Shown here: piece by piece, positions 56,702 to 64,000 of the stretch | How positions within the stretch are numbered: position 1 is the stretch's first letter | How the letters are laid out: the number at the start of each line of letters is the position of its first letter | Source of the DNA: Arcicella rosea | Lineage (GTDB): Bacteria > Bacteroidota > Bacteroidia > Cytophagales > Spirosomataceae | Direction of reading: 5' to 3' | NCBI RefSeq assembly: GCF_014204325.1 | Contig: NZ_JACHKT010000028.1 | Location: 1 to 64,000 of the forward strand | Length of the DNA stretch: 64,000 nucleotides | Program-made: the position numbers and the translations under genes | Notes under the pieces: generated by a model | Database searches by the model: none | Seen by the model: only the letters and a program-made list of their open reading frames with translations | Told to the model about the DNA's origin: nothing

Positions 56702-57745
56702 CTATTTTAAAACAGTGCTTTTATCAAAAATATGAAGCGTATTATCTCCATCTAGTTGATATAAACTATTGCCATGAATTTGCGGAGTATCGGTTAGAGG
56801 CAACCCATTTTTACTCCCTTCTATTTGGATTCTTTGAATAACGTTTAGTGTGGCTTTATCTAATAATAAAATAGCATTGTCGTAATGCGAGGTTATGGCT
56901 ATTAAATCCTCTGTAATACATGGACGTGTTAGCCTGTAATCTCTAAAATTATTTTGAGCAAAAATTTCTTTATAACTTTGTTGCCTTAACAGCTTGCCTG
57001 TAACTCCATCAATTTCATAATAAAACTCAGCAAAGCCATAAAATATTCCCTTATATAAAGTTGGTTTAATTGGTTCAATATCTTTGTTCACTTGCCAAAG
57101 GATTTCACCTGTTTCTGCCGATACACCAGCAATTCCTTTTTGAGCAAATTCAATTACAATGATTTCTTTATTAATACTATAAAGTTCATTGATAATACCA
57201 TTCCTTTTCGAGCCATCATAAGCGATCCACATTCCGATTTCTGAATAATCAAAATGCCACTTTTCTCGACCTTCATTCGTTTGAAAACAGTAAATATTAT
57301 TATTTCGAAACAAAATGGAATTATAAAAAAAAACTTTAGACAAAATAAAGTCTTCTAAACTCCATTTAATTGATAACTTGAAATCATTTGTATCGACTTC
57401 AGCAAAATAGTAATTATTCTCATTATCTCTGAAGTGGCAATAAATGGTGTCATCACATTTCATAATGGGTCTAATCCAGCCATTTATAGTTGAAATAATT
57501 TTACCATTTGTTAAATCTACTTTCTTAACGCATTTTCCTAAGTCATAAGGGAAAATATAATTCAATCCAAGGTAAACAAGATGTTGTGTTTCAAATTTTT
57601 CAGACCACAAAGTTTCCATACTTGATATATCTGTGAGATATGAAACGGATTTTGAATCAAAATAAAATATGTACTTGTCCTCTATTATGTAGTATTTACT
57701 CACATTATTTAAGTGAGAATATGGCTTTAAAAATGTTTTCATCAT
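56702..57745 (-). CDS. PQQ-like/WD40-like beta-propeller protein, function unknown
   Basis: A 347-residue protein of repeated beta-strand blocks with the Gly-x-x-x-Trp pattern of PQQ-like repeats, such as VSAETGEILWQVNKD, GVTGKLLRQQSY and NEGREKWHFDYS. These form a seven- or eight-bladed propeller in known families. There is no signal peptide, so it is probably cytosolic. No enzyme motif is seen, and it may be a protein-protein scaffold. It stands alone: a TIR element lies upstream and a long 3' gap with a hairpin lies downstream. Confidence 0.65.
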   Translation of the reverse strand: MMKTFLKPYSHLNNVSKYYIIEDKYIFYFDSKSVSYLTDISSMETLWSEKFETQHLVYLGLNYIFPYDLGKCVKKVDLTNGKIISTINGWIRPIMKCDDTIYCHFRDNENNYYFAEVDTNDFKLSIKWSLEDFILSKVFFYNSILFRNNNIYCFQTNEGREKWHFDYSEIGMWIAYDGSKRNGIINELYSINKEIIVIEFAQKGIAGVSAETGEILWQVNKDIEPIKPTLYKGIFYGFAEFYYEIDGVTGKLLRQQSYKEIFAQNNFRDYRLTRPCITEDLIAITSHYDNAILLLDKATLNVIQRIQIEGSKNGLPLTDTPQIHGNSLYQLDGDNTLHIFDKSTVLK

Positions 57746-57772
57746 CTAATTGTGTTATAAAATCATCGACCC

Positions 57773-57938
57773 CTCGCTTGGCATAGTGTTCTACACTACG
57801 TCTTGTATTCAGCAATGTTACATTGCAAAAATGCAACGCATTTTATAATTATTCTCAAGTTGTGTACTCATATCCACTAATTGTTGCGGTCTAAGCCTCG
57901 CCTTCTAAGAAGGCATGACAAACACTACACCAAGCGAG
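57773..57938. mobile_element. Small TIR element (MITE-like, 166 bp)
   Basis: The ends ctcgcttggcatagtgtt (57773-57790) and aacactacaccaagcgag (57921-57938) are inverted repeats matching at 16 of 18 positions. Inside are several hairpins: GCAATGT/ACATTGC, AAAATGC/GCATTTT and GCCTTC/GAAGGC. No open frame is present. It sits in the gap between the propeller gene and the trans-sulfuration gene. Unrelated in sequence to the element at 22988-23235. Confidence 0.6.
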
Positions 57939-58030
57939 AGTATTTTTTTCTACAATTTCCGAAATCAGAAATCCCAAATCAGAAATTGCTTTTAATCGTA
58001 CAGTCCTAATTCATAACTCATAACTCATAT

Positions 58031-59152
58031 TTACTCCAAAGCTATCTTCCAATCATCTATCAAATCTTCTATATTTTCTAAACCTACCGATACTCTAAGT
58101 AAATTATCAGGCGTTGGGCTGTCTGTTCCTTCTACTGATTTTCTGTGTTCGATTAGACTTTCTACGCCACCCAAACTGGTTGCTGTGGTGAAAAGTTTGA
58201 GTTTTCCCGTTAATGCCATCGCATTTGTAGCATCACCTTTTACTTGTACTGAAAGCATTGCTCCGAAACCGCCTAACATTTGTTTTTTAGCAATTACATG
58301 TTGTGGATGTGTTGCTAAACCTGGATAATGTACGGCTTCAATTTGTGGATGAGTATTTAGAAAATCAGCTAATTTCCCAGCATTTTCTGTTTGTGCTTTT
58401 ACTCTTAAAGCCAAAGTTTTGATACCTCTCGCTACTAACCAAGATTCAAAAGGTGAAGGTACTCCGCCAGTTAATTTCTGAATTGTTCTTAATTTATTTG
58501 ATAATTCACCTTCTTCTTTAATGATTAACGCACCACTTAATACGTCACTATGTCCGCCAAAATACTTGGTGGTTGAGTGCATTACAATATCAACCCCTAA
58601 GTCTAAAGGTCTTTGTAAAATGGGCGTTGCCCAAGTATTATCAACAGCTACTAAAGCCCCAATTCCTTTAGCGATTTCACTAATGGCTTGAATATCGGTA
58701 ATTTTTAATTGCGGGTTGGATGGCGTTTCTATCCAAAATAGTTTGGTATTGGGCTGAATGGCAGATTTTACGGCTTCCAAATCTGTCATATCCACCGTTG
58801 TCATAGACAAACCCCACTGTCCGAAAACTTCTGTGATTAATACATTGGTAGCATAATAGGCATCGTCGGGCGTAATGATATGGTCGCCTGATTTTAAACT
58901 TTGAAATAAAGCCGTAGTTGCCGCCATTCCCGAAGCAAAAGCCAATCCGACAGCTCCGTTTTCGAGTAAAGCAATACTTTTTTCAAGTAATTGACGGTTC
59001 GGATTATCGGCTCTTGAGTAAATATAACCGTGTGCATAAGAGCCATCGGTTTCTCGCTCAAAAGTAGTGGATAAATAAATGGGTGAAATAACAGCACCTG
59101 CATTGGCATCGTGCATTTGGGTTGACTGTATCGCTAATGTTTCAATTTTCAT
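58031..59152 (-). CDS. Trans-sulfuration family PLP enzyme (cystathionine gamma-synthase/lyase type)
   Basis: PLP-dependent enzyme of 373 residues in the Cys/Met metabolism family. Landmarks: YSRADNPNRQLLEKSIALLE (substrate loop), FASGMAATTALFQ, the cofactor Asp in VAVDNTWATPI, and the PLP Lys in MHSTTKYFGGHSDV. The family includes cystathionine gamma-synthase, gamma-lyase, beta-lyase and methionine gamma-lyase, which cannot be separated by eye. The TLALRVKAQTENA stretch fits gamma-synthase or gamma-lyase. No met or cys gene is adjacent, and no SAM riboswitch was recognised upstream. Confidence 0.88.
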   Translation of the reverse strand: MKIETLAIQSTQMHDANAGAVISPIYLSTTFERETDGSYAHGYIYSRADNPNRQLLEKSIALLENGAVGLAFASGMAATTALFQSLKSGDHIITPDDAYYATNVLITEVFGQWGLSMTTVDMTDLEAVKSAIQPNTKLFWIETPSNPQLKITDIQAISEIAKGIGALVAVDNTWATPILQRPLDLGVDIVMHSTTKYFGGHSDVLSGALIIKEEGELSNKLRTIQKLTGGVPSPFESWLVARGIKTLALRVKAQTENAGKLADFLNTHPQIEAVHYPGLATHPQHVIAKKQMLGGFGAMLSVQVKGDATNAMALTGKLKLFTTATSLGGVESLIEHRKSVEGTDSPTPDNLLRVSVGLENIEDLIDDWKIALE

Positions 59153-59363
59153 TTGAATGAAGTGTTTGTAATTCTTTCTTCAAAATAACATAATCAATTC
59201 CTCATATCACAGTATAAAAGCTAATTTAAACGAGTGTATCTTTAATAAAAAATCAAGAAATTACTAAATTCAATAATCATTATCAAACCAAACTGATTCA
59301 GTTGCCCAGTAAAATCAGTAAAATCTTTAAACCACTCCTAATTGGGCAAAGGAGTTATTTAAT

Positions 59364-60812
59364 ATGGAAAACAATACAAGACGGGATTTTCTCAAGAAAA
59401 GCTCATTAGCAATGGCGGGTTTCTACATTGTACCTCGCCATGTTTTAGGTGGAAAGGGCTTCATTGCTCCTTCTGATAAACTCAATATTGCGGCCATCGG
59501 TTGCGGAGGAAAAGGTTGGTCGGATATTATGGGAGCTTATGACAGCGGACGTAATAACATTGCAGCACTTTGCGATATAGACGACCGCCAAATGAAGCAG
59601 TCTGTCGAGAAATTCCCAGCGGCTAAAAAGTATAAGGATTTCCGCATTATGCTGGAAAAAGAAAAAGATAATATTGATGCTGTAACCGTTTCTACGCCAG
59701 ACCATACGCACTATGTCTCGGCAATGGCAGCGATGAGTTTGGGCAAACACGTCTATGTACAAAAACCTTTGGCACATAATATTTATGAAGTACGTAAAAT
59801 GACTGAAGCCGCAGTACAACAAAGAGTTGTGACGCAAATGGGAAATCAAGGTTCTTCGGGCGATGGTGTACGAAGAATGATGGAATGGTATAAAGCGGGT
59901 TTGATTGGTGAAGTATCAAAAGTACACGTTTGGACAAACCGCCCTGTTTGGCCACAAGGTATTGCCAAATCAACAGCGAAAGTAGAAGTGCCTAAAGAAG
60001 TAGATTGGGATTTATGGCTTGGCCCAGCAGCTTGGGAGGATTACCAACCGGGCTATCATCCTTTCAACTGGAGAGGTTGGGTAAATTACGGAACTGGTTC
60101 TTTGGGCGATATGGCTTGCCACATGATGGACCCTCCGTACAGAGTATTAGGCTTGGGCTACCCTTCAGAAGTAGAATGTAGTATTGCCAATACTTCTTGG
60201 ACTGAACCTTTCAAAGAAGGATATTTCCCAGAAAGTTATCCTGCTGCTTCAATGATTCATTTGAAATTCCCAAGAAAAGGAAAATCTGATGTAAAAATGA
60301 CTTGGTACGATGGCGGATTAATGCCTGAACGTCCAGAAGAAATTCCTGCTGATGTAAAATTAGGAGACTGGAGCGGTGGAGTATTATTAATGGGCACTAA
60401 AGGTGTAATGATGTGCGGAGTGTATGGTTCAAATCCAACACTTTGGGGAAGTGAAAGCTTGAAAGCAAAAGGTGAAAAACTACCAATTACGATTGAAAGA
60501 GTAGTAGGAGCAGATGGTGCAGGGCATTATCAGCAATGGTTACAAGCTTGTAGAGATGGTTACGGAAAGCATAAGCCTTTAAGTTCATCATTTGATTACT
60601 CTGGTCCAATGTCAGAAGCGGTTTTGATGGGGAATTTAGCCATTAGAAGTTACTTCTTCCGTACTTCTAAAAAAGACAAGCAATGGTTACAAGAATTTGA
60701 TTATAATGGAAGAAAGAAACTGCTTTGGGACGGAAAAGAAATGAAAATTACCAATTTCGATGACGCCAACCAGTTTGTGAAGCGAGAGTATCGTCAGGGT
60801 TGGAATTTATAA
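59364..60812 (+). CDS. Tat-exported Gfo/Idh/MocA family oxidoreductase
   Basis: NAD(P)-dependent oxidoreductase family protein of 482 residues. The N-terminus NTRRDFLKKSSLAMAG is a twin-arginine signal, so it is folded before export, as is common for this family in Bacteroidota. The Rossmann motif IAAIGCGGKGWSD lies at about 40-53 and the usual EKP is QKP (YVQKPLAHNIYE). The long C-terminal domain contains the GTGSLGDMACHMMDPPYR segment. Substrates are probably sugars or inositols, but no sugar cluster is present. A strong hairpin terminator follows directly, then a 42-bp repeat array. Confidence 0.9.
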   Translation: MENNTRRDFLKKSSLAMAGFYIVPRHVLGGKGFIAPSDKLNIAAIGCGGKGWSDIMGAYDSGRNNIAALCDIDDRQMKQSVEKFPAAKKYKDFRIMLEKEKDNIDAVTVSTPDHTHYVSAMAAMSLGKHVYVQKPLAHNIYEVRKMTEAAVQQRVVTQMGNQGSSGDGVRRMMEWYKAGLIGEVSKVHVWTNRPVWPQGIAKSTAKVEVPKEVDWDLWLGPAAWEDYQPGYHPFNWRGWVNYGTGSLGDMACHMMDPPYRVLGLGYPSEVECSIANTSWTEPFKEGYFPESYPAASMIHLKFPRKGKSDVKMTWYDGGLMPERPEEIPADVKLGDWSGGVLLMGTKGVMMCGVYGSNPTLWGSESLKAKGEKLPITIERVVGADGAGHYQQWLQACRDGYGKHKPLSSSFDYSGPMSEAVLMGNLAIRSYFFRTSKKDKQWLQEFDYNGRKKLLWDGKEMKITNFDDANQFVKREYRQGWNL

Positions 60813-60860
60813 TAATAAAAAAGGAGGACAAATTATCTTGTTCTCCTTTTTTATTATTAT
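60811..60860 (+). terminator. Long-stem intrinsic terminator
   Basis: AATAATAAAAAAGGAG (60811-60826) pairs with CTCCTTTTTTATTATT (60843-60858), with a further ACAA/TTGT inner pairing. It overlaps the stop codon of the oxidoreductase gene. The 42-bp repeat array begins at the next base after the T-rich end. Confidence 0.85.
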
Positions 60861-61140
60861 TGCCCAAGGCATATATTTCAAATCCAAGCTAATAAATCTA
60901 ATTGCCCAAGGTGTATATCTAAAATCCAATCTAATAAATCTAAATGCCCAAGGTGTATATCTAAAAGCCAAACTAATAAATCTAATTGCCCAAGGTGTAT
61001 ATCTAAAAGCCAAACTAATAAACTTTATTGCCCAAGGTGTATATCTAAAAGCAAAACTAATAAATCTAAATACCCAAGGTGTATATCTAAAAGCCAAGTT
61101 AATAAATCTAAATGCCCAAGGTATATATCTCAATGAGGTA
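60861..61140. repeat. Intergenic tandem array, units of exactly 42 bp (2 x 21)
   Basis: Units start at 60861, 60903, 60945, 60987, 61029, 61071 and 61113; the last is decayed after about 20 bases. Each unit holds two related 21-bp halves: one begins tgcccaaggtgtatatctaaa shortened here to tgcccaaggtgtatat, the other agccaaactaataaat. The halves agree at about 13 of 21 positions. Both strands stay open in one frame simply because 42 is a multiple of three, which produces false repeat proteins. Nothing suggests translation. Confidence 0.88.
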
Positions 61141-61401
61141 AGGAATATTATCATTCAACTAGGTAATTTTAATCGATAGCTCCTTCAATTCACCAAATAA
61201 GACCTTTATTTACTCTATACAGTTCTTCATTTTATCCTTTATCGTCTTCAATTTTTAAAGTTCGTCCTAGCTACTAAGCGATTAGTCCTGTGGTTTATCA
61301 TCTCTTAATATAATCATGACAATACCAACATCTAAAGTATTTATCAAGGCTTTACTTTTGTCGTATTGATACTCAAAACTTACAATCAAACAAGGAAAAT
61401 A

Positions 61402-62298
61402 ATGGAAAGAAGATCCGTCATTAAAAATATTGGAGGCTTATTTTTAACACCAGCTTTAAGCCCTCTCTTGAAAGGGAAAAAGCCAGTACTAAGAGTGGCA
61501 CATCTTACCGATGTTCATTTAAAAAATGAGTTAGAAGCTCCTGCAAAATTTGCTAAATGCCTGCATCACGTTCAGCAACAAAGTCCTAAAGTAGATTTTA
61601 TCTTGAATGGTGGCGATATAGTTTTTGATATGAATAAAGAAAACTTGAGCAACATCAATAGTCAATGGAAATTATTAGAAGACATCATCAAAGCAGAAAG
61701 TTCTATTCCTGCTCATTACTGTTTAGGAAACCATGATGTTTGGTGGAGTGAAAATAATAAAGGACAAGCCGTTTATGGTAAACAATATACTTTAGATAAA
61801 TTGAGTCTTGCCAAACCTTATTACAGTGTTGAGAAAAATGGTTGGAAATTTATCATCCTCGATAGCGTACACCTCGATGTTGATAATACTTGGTATATTG
61901 GTAAACTAGGTGATGAGCAATTTACTTGGCTTGAAAATGAGTTAAAGAATACCAATCCAGCTACACCGATTTTGGTATTAACGCATATTCCAATCCTTAC
62001 CGCTACTTTGATGATTAAAGAAAAAGTGGTAAACAGATGGGAAATGTTAGGAGGCGATATGCACACCGATACCGCTAAAATAATCAATCTATTTTATCAA
62101 CATCCCAACGTGAAAATTTGCTTGAGCGGACATGTGCATTTACGTGATAAAGTAGAGTATAATAACGTGACTTATATCTGTAATGGTGCCGTAAGTGGTG
62201 CTTGGTGGAAAGGCAACAACAAGCAAACCGCTCCGGGTTACGGACTATTAGACTTATATGCCGATGGTAGCTTTGAAGAAAAATATGTTAATTATTGA
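61402..62298 (+). CDS. Tat-exported calcineurin-like metallophosphoesterase
   Basis: Binuclear metal phosphoesterase of about 298 residues. All family motifs are present in order: HLTDVHL (Asp-x-His), LNGGDIVFD (Gly-Asp), LGNHDVWW (Gly-Asn-His-Asp), LVLTHIPIL (His) and LSGHVHLRD (Gly-His-x-His). The N-terminus ERRSVIKNIGG is a twin-arginine signal. The ATG at 61402 is chosen, preceded by AAGGAAA as a weak ribosome-binding site; the longer frame would start with TTG. TACTTTTG at 61353-61360 is a -7 match. Substrate unknown. Confidence 0.88.
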   Translation: MERRSVIKNIGGLFLTPALSPLLKGKKPVLRVAHLTDVHLKNELEAPAKFAKCLHHVQQQSPKVDFILNGGDIVFDMNKENLSNINSQWKLLEDIIKAESSIPAHYCLGNHDVWWSENNKGQAVYGKQYTLDKLSLAKPYYSVEKNGWKFIILDSVHLDVDNTWYIGKLGDEQFTWLENELKNTNPATPILVLTHIPILTATLMIKEKVVNRWEMLGGDMHTDTAKIINLFYQHPNVKICLSGHVHLRDKVEYNNVTYICNGAVSGAWWKGNNKQTAPGYGLLDLYADGSFEEKYVNY

Positions 62299-62352
62299 TA
62301 TATGGGGAAGTATTAAATAATCTTCCCATTGTTTTAATTTAATATAGATAAG

Positions 62353-62390
62353 GTTTTCATAGCTTGATAATAAGCTATGGAAACTTTATT
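62353..62390 (+). terminator. Intrinsic terminator after the phosphoesterase gene
   Basis: GTTTTCATAGCTT (62353-62365) and AAGCTATGGAAAC (62372-62384) form a stem with one G-T pair and a six-base loop, followed by a T-rich stretch. It lies about 55 bp after the stop codon. Confidence 0.7.
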
Positions 62391-62396
62391 TCTTTT

Positions 62397-62573
62397 CTAA
62401 TCAGCTTTGTGAGCTCGCTCGTAGTTATTTTCCCAGACATAGAAACCATTACCAAGCCAATCAAAAGATTCTTGACTTTTCTTTACAATATCAGGTTTAG
62501 TAACTAACTCGTTTCTCACAGATTAATCACATCCATGAAAACCAAGCATTAAGTTTGGTCTTTTATTATACAT
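62397..62573 (-). pseudogene. Second gene of a decayed two-gene module, broken by a nonsense codon
   Basis: The ATG at 62573 overlaps the stop of the first gene (TAATG). The frame reads MYNKRPNLMLGFHGCD, then TAA at 62525-62523, then continues without a shift for another 41 codons, including QESFDWLGNGFYVWENNY, to a stop at 62399-62397. A single change from CAA to TAA would explain the internal stop. The DWLGxGxYxWE motif is shared by a large, poorly named family whose members are longer and resemble ADP-ribosyltransferase folds (my recollection, unchecked). The C-terminal part is missing here, so the gene is certainly non-functional. Confidence 0.7.
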
Positions 62574-62750
62574 TAGGAGGCAGAAACATTAACAACTTTT
62601 TTTAAATGACTGTAATGACCAGTGAAGTTTTCGTTTTTTGTTAAGATTTTGGCAGACTAGTAAAGAGGCTATCACTTTAGCCCTTTCTTTTCTCTCAGAT
62701 TTGATTTTTTTAGCCAGCGAAGCTAAAAGTTTAACTTGATTTGTTTCCAT
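62573..62750 (-). pseudogene. First gene of a decayed two-gene module, frameshifted
   Basis: From the ATG at 62750 the frame reads METNQVKLLASLAKKIKS and on to KVIASLL. The next natural continuation, SAKILTKNENFTGHYSHLK and KVVNVSAS with its stop, lies one base out of frame. An extra base near 62657 accounts for this. Corrected, the protein has about 58 residues and is basic and helical. Its stop overlaps the start of the second gene, a layout typical of antitoxin-toxin pairs. The toxin-antitoxin reading is inference from size, order and overlap. Confidence 0.7.
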
Positions 62751-62784
62751 GATAATTTTGTTTAAATCGTCTACACAAACTTAC

Positions 62785-64000
62785 CTAACTCTTTTTTCCA
62801 AACTTACGAAATGCTTGGACTGTTTGATAGACAAAATAAGCTAAAAAAATACGGCTTATGTAATCCCAAGTTCTAGCAAGGCTTAACCAATTTTCATTAT
62901 CAGTGATTTTTATTACATTTTCTAATTCTGTTGATTTCCTCAATGGATTTATAAATTCAAAAGAGTAAGAGAAAAGCTTAAAAAAAAGTTGAAAATCGTT
63001 TCCCAATCTATTACCTAATAGAAAACTATAAACAGTGAAAAAGAAGAACGTCGCTATTAAAGTAACAATAGTACTCCTCAACCAATTATTACCATAGTAG
63101 TTTGAGAATCTGTTTAACATTAAATTAGTCCGCTCTCCAAAATTATTAAACCAATCTCTTGTAAAAATTGATAGTGACTTCTTTTCTTGGGTTAATAATT
63201 CTCTGTAAATGTCTAATTCTTTAGCTTGATATATACTTGCACTAACACTATCCCCTCTATTTTCAAATATTTTTTTAAATTGACTAAATCCAAGTCTTTG
63301 TTGCTCTAAACTTTCGTTTTGATATTCTTCTGGAACAGAAATAATCGTTGGTAATTTTGTTCCGGCTATAAACATCTCTAATATTTTTGTATTGAAAAAG
63401 ACAAATTTATTGAACTTCTCTAATTCACATTCAATCATTGAGAATTTCCCTAAATCGGAGTGTAAAAATTGTACTTCTGAATTTCTTTCTATTCTGTTAA
63501 TACTATATTTATGCTTATCATCTCTATAATACTTATGGTCCCTCTTTTTTATATGCCACTTAGTATAGTAATTGATAGGTTTAATACCTTTTAAGCTTAT
63601 AACCCCTAAATTTAAAGTTGACTCAAATAAAAAGATATTTATCTTACAATTATTTATTTTAATGATACTGTCTCTTGTAATAACTCCGTGCTTAATTTGT
63701 AATGTTCCTATTTGTGAATCCTCTAAATCCATACTTATTGTTGAATTTGGAGCAATTGTTAAGTTTGAAATTCCAGAACCATCGTCAATATTAATTTGTA
63801 TTTTCTTACTATAATTCGTAACTACCAACTCATCAATTCCACAATTATTAATTGCTACTTTTTTACGAATATCAAGTTCTTCAAAAATAACTTTTGGGAG
63901 TGTCATAATGAAAAAGACAATTTCTTCTAATCCCTTCAAATCCTCAAAACTTAGAATTCCACATAAAGATTTTTCTAATTCAATATGTCCAATCTCTGTA
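62785..64000 (-). CDS. Membrane protein with pentapeptide-like N-terminal region, 5' end outside the window
   Basis: The frame is open from the window edge to the stop at 62785, giving at least 405 residues; the start lies beyond 64000. The N-terminal two thirds show strand-rich, short-period repeats (NNCGIDELVVTN, NNCKINIFLFEST, FVFFNTKILEMFIAGTKL) as in pentapeptide-related or beta-helix proteins. This is followed by FKKIFENRGDSVSASIYQAKELD, a segment common to such proteins before their membrane part. Two TM helices lie near the C-terminus (TIVTLIATFFFFTVYSFLL and a last one in RIFLAYFVYQTVQAF). Function unknown. It lies upstream of the decayed module. Confidence 0.7.
   Translation of the reverse strand, partial: TEIGHIELEKSLCGILSFEDLKGLEEIVFFIMTLPKVIFEELDIRKKVAINNCGIDELVVTNYSKKIQINIDDGSGISNLTIAPNSTISMDLEDSQIGTLQIKHGVITRDSIIKINNCKINIFLFESTLNLGVISLKGIKPINYYTKWHIKKRDHKYYRDDKHKYSINRIERNSEVQFLHSDLGKFSMIECELEKFNKFVFFNTKILEMFIAGTKLPTIISVPEEYQNESLEQQRLGFSQFKKIFENRGDSVSASIYQAKELDIYRELLTQEKKSLSIFTRDWFNNFGERTNLMLNRFSNYYGNNWLRSTIVTLIATFFFFTVYSFLLGNRLGNDFQLFFKLFSYSFEFINPLRKSTELENVIKITDNENWLSLARTWDYISRIFLAYFVYQTVQAFRKFGKKS

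Noticed and set aside
59153-59363. SAM riboswitch upstream of the trans-sulfuration gene
   Set aside because: No conserved riboswitch stems were found in the short, AT-rich upstream region.
60838-61179. Open frames on both strands with 14-residue repeats
   Set aside because: The frames stay open because the DNA repeat is 42 bp. Both strands translate equally well, there is no plausible start context, and the array starts right after a terminator.

Overview
This is a chromosomal window from a Bacteroidota bacterium, most likely a Cytophagales relative of Flectobacillus, Arcicella or Emticicia. The DNA is AT-rich. Shine-Dalgarno sites are rare. Several genes carry the Bacteroidota promoter pair TTTG / TAnnTTTG. 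Gene content fits too: a PorE-like type IX secretion lipoprotein, a LytTR membrane regulator and GAF/PAS hybrid kinases. The species assignment is inference. No rRNA, tRNA, CRISPR array or intact transposase was seen.

Layout. 0.1-5.8 kb: an RND efflux operon on the minus strand (adaptor, pump, outer-membrane channel). 5.8-6.5 kb: a gene-poor gap with a strict 21-bp repeat array and a REPIN-like palindrome pair. 6.5-25.7 kb: mostly housekeeping genes (SPFH protein, acyltransferase, cdd, VTT protein, ferredoxin reductase, dacB, LytTR regulator, acyl-CoA dehydrogenase, enoyl-CoA hydratase, AraC regulator, a pseudouridine synthase with a long repetitive tail, PorE-like protein, lon). A 248-bp MITE-like element lies between the PorE-like gene and lon. 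26-37.7 kb: HMG-CoA lyase, sdaA, UbiA-type prenyltransferase, a large SF1 helicase, a membrane-anchored MutS-like ATPase and a methyltransferase. 37.7-40.6 kb: a small accessory patch with a 41-bp repeat array, orphan genes, one gene broken by an in-frame amber codon, and a PIN toxin-antitoxin pair.

40.7-46.6 kb: the trp operon. A short leader peptide with three consecutive Trp codons is followed by mutually exclusive hairpins (a textbook ribosome-mediated attenuator), then trpE, trpG, trpD and trpC. trpF, trpB and trpA are absent. The next co-directional gene is an OLD-like AAA ATPase with a TOPRIM/DUF4435-like C-terminus, and the first clear terminator lies after it. 46.6-60.8 kb: ruvB, an aquaglyceroporin, two tandem paralogous hybrid histidine kinases (only the second has an HPt domain), a second acyl-CoA dehydrogenase, a propeller protein, a small TIR element, a trans-sulfuration enzyme and a Tat-exported Gfo/Idh/MocA protein. 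60.8-64 kb: a 42-bp (2 x 21) repeat array, a Tat-exported phosphoesterase, the remains of an overlapping two-gene module inactivated by a frameshift and a nonsense codon, and a membrane protein gene running off the right edge.

Most notable: the trp attenuator and the nuclease-like gene in its operon; the decayed two-gene module at 62.4-62.75 kb; three intergenic arrays whose periods (21, 41, 42 bp) all reflect a unit of about 21 bp; and a structured MITE-like family with compensatory stem changes between its two copies.
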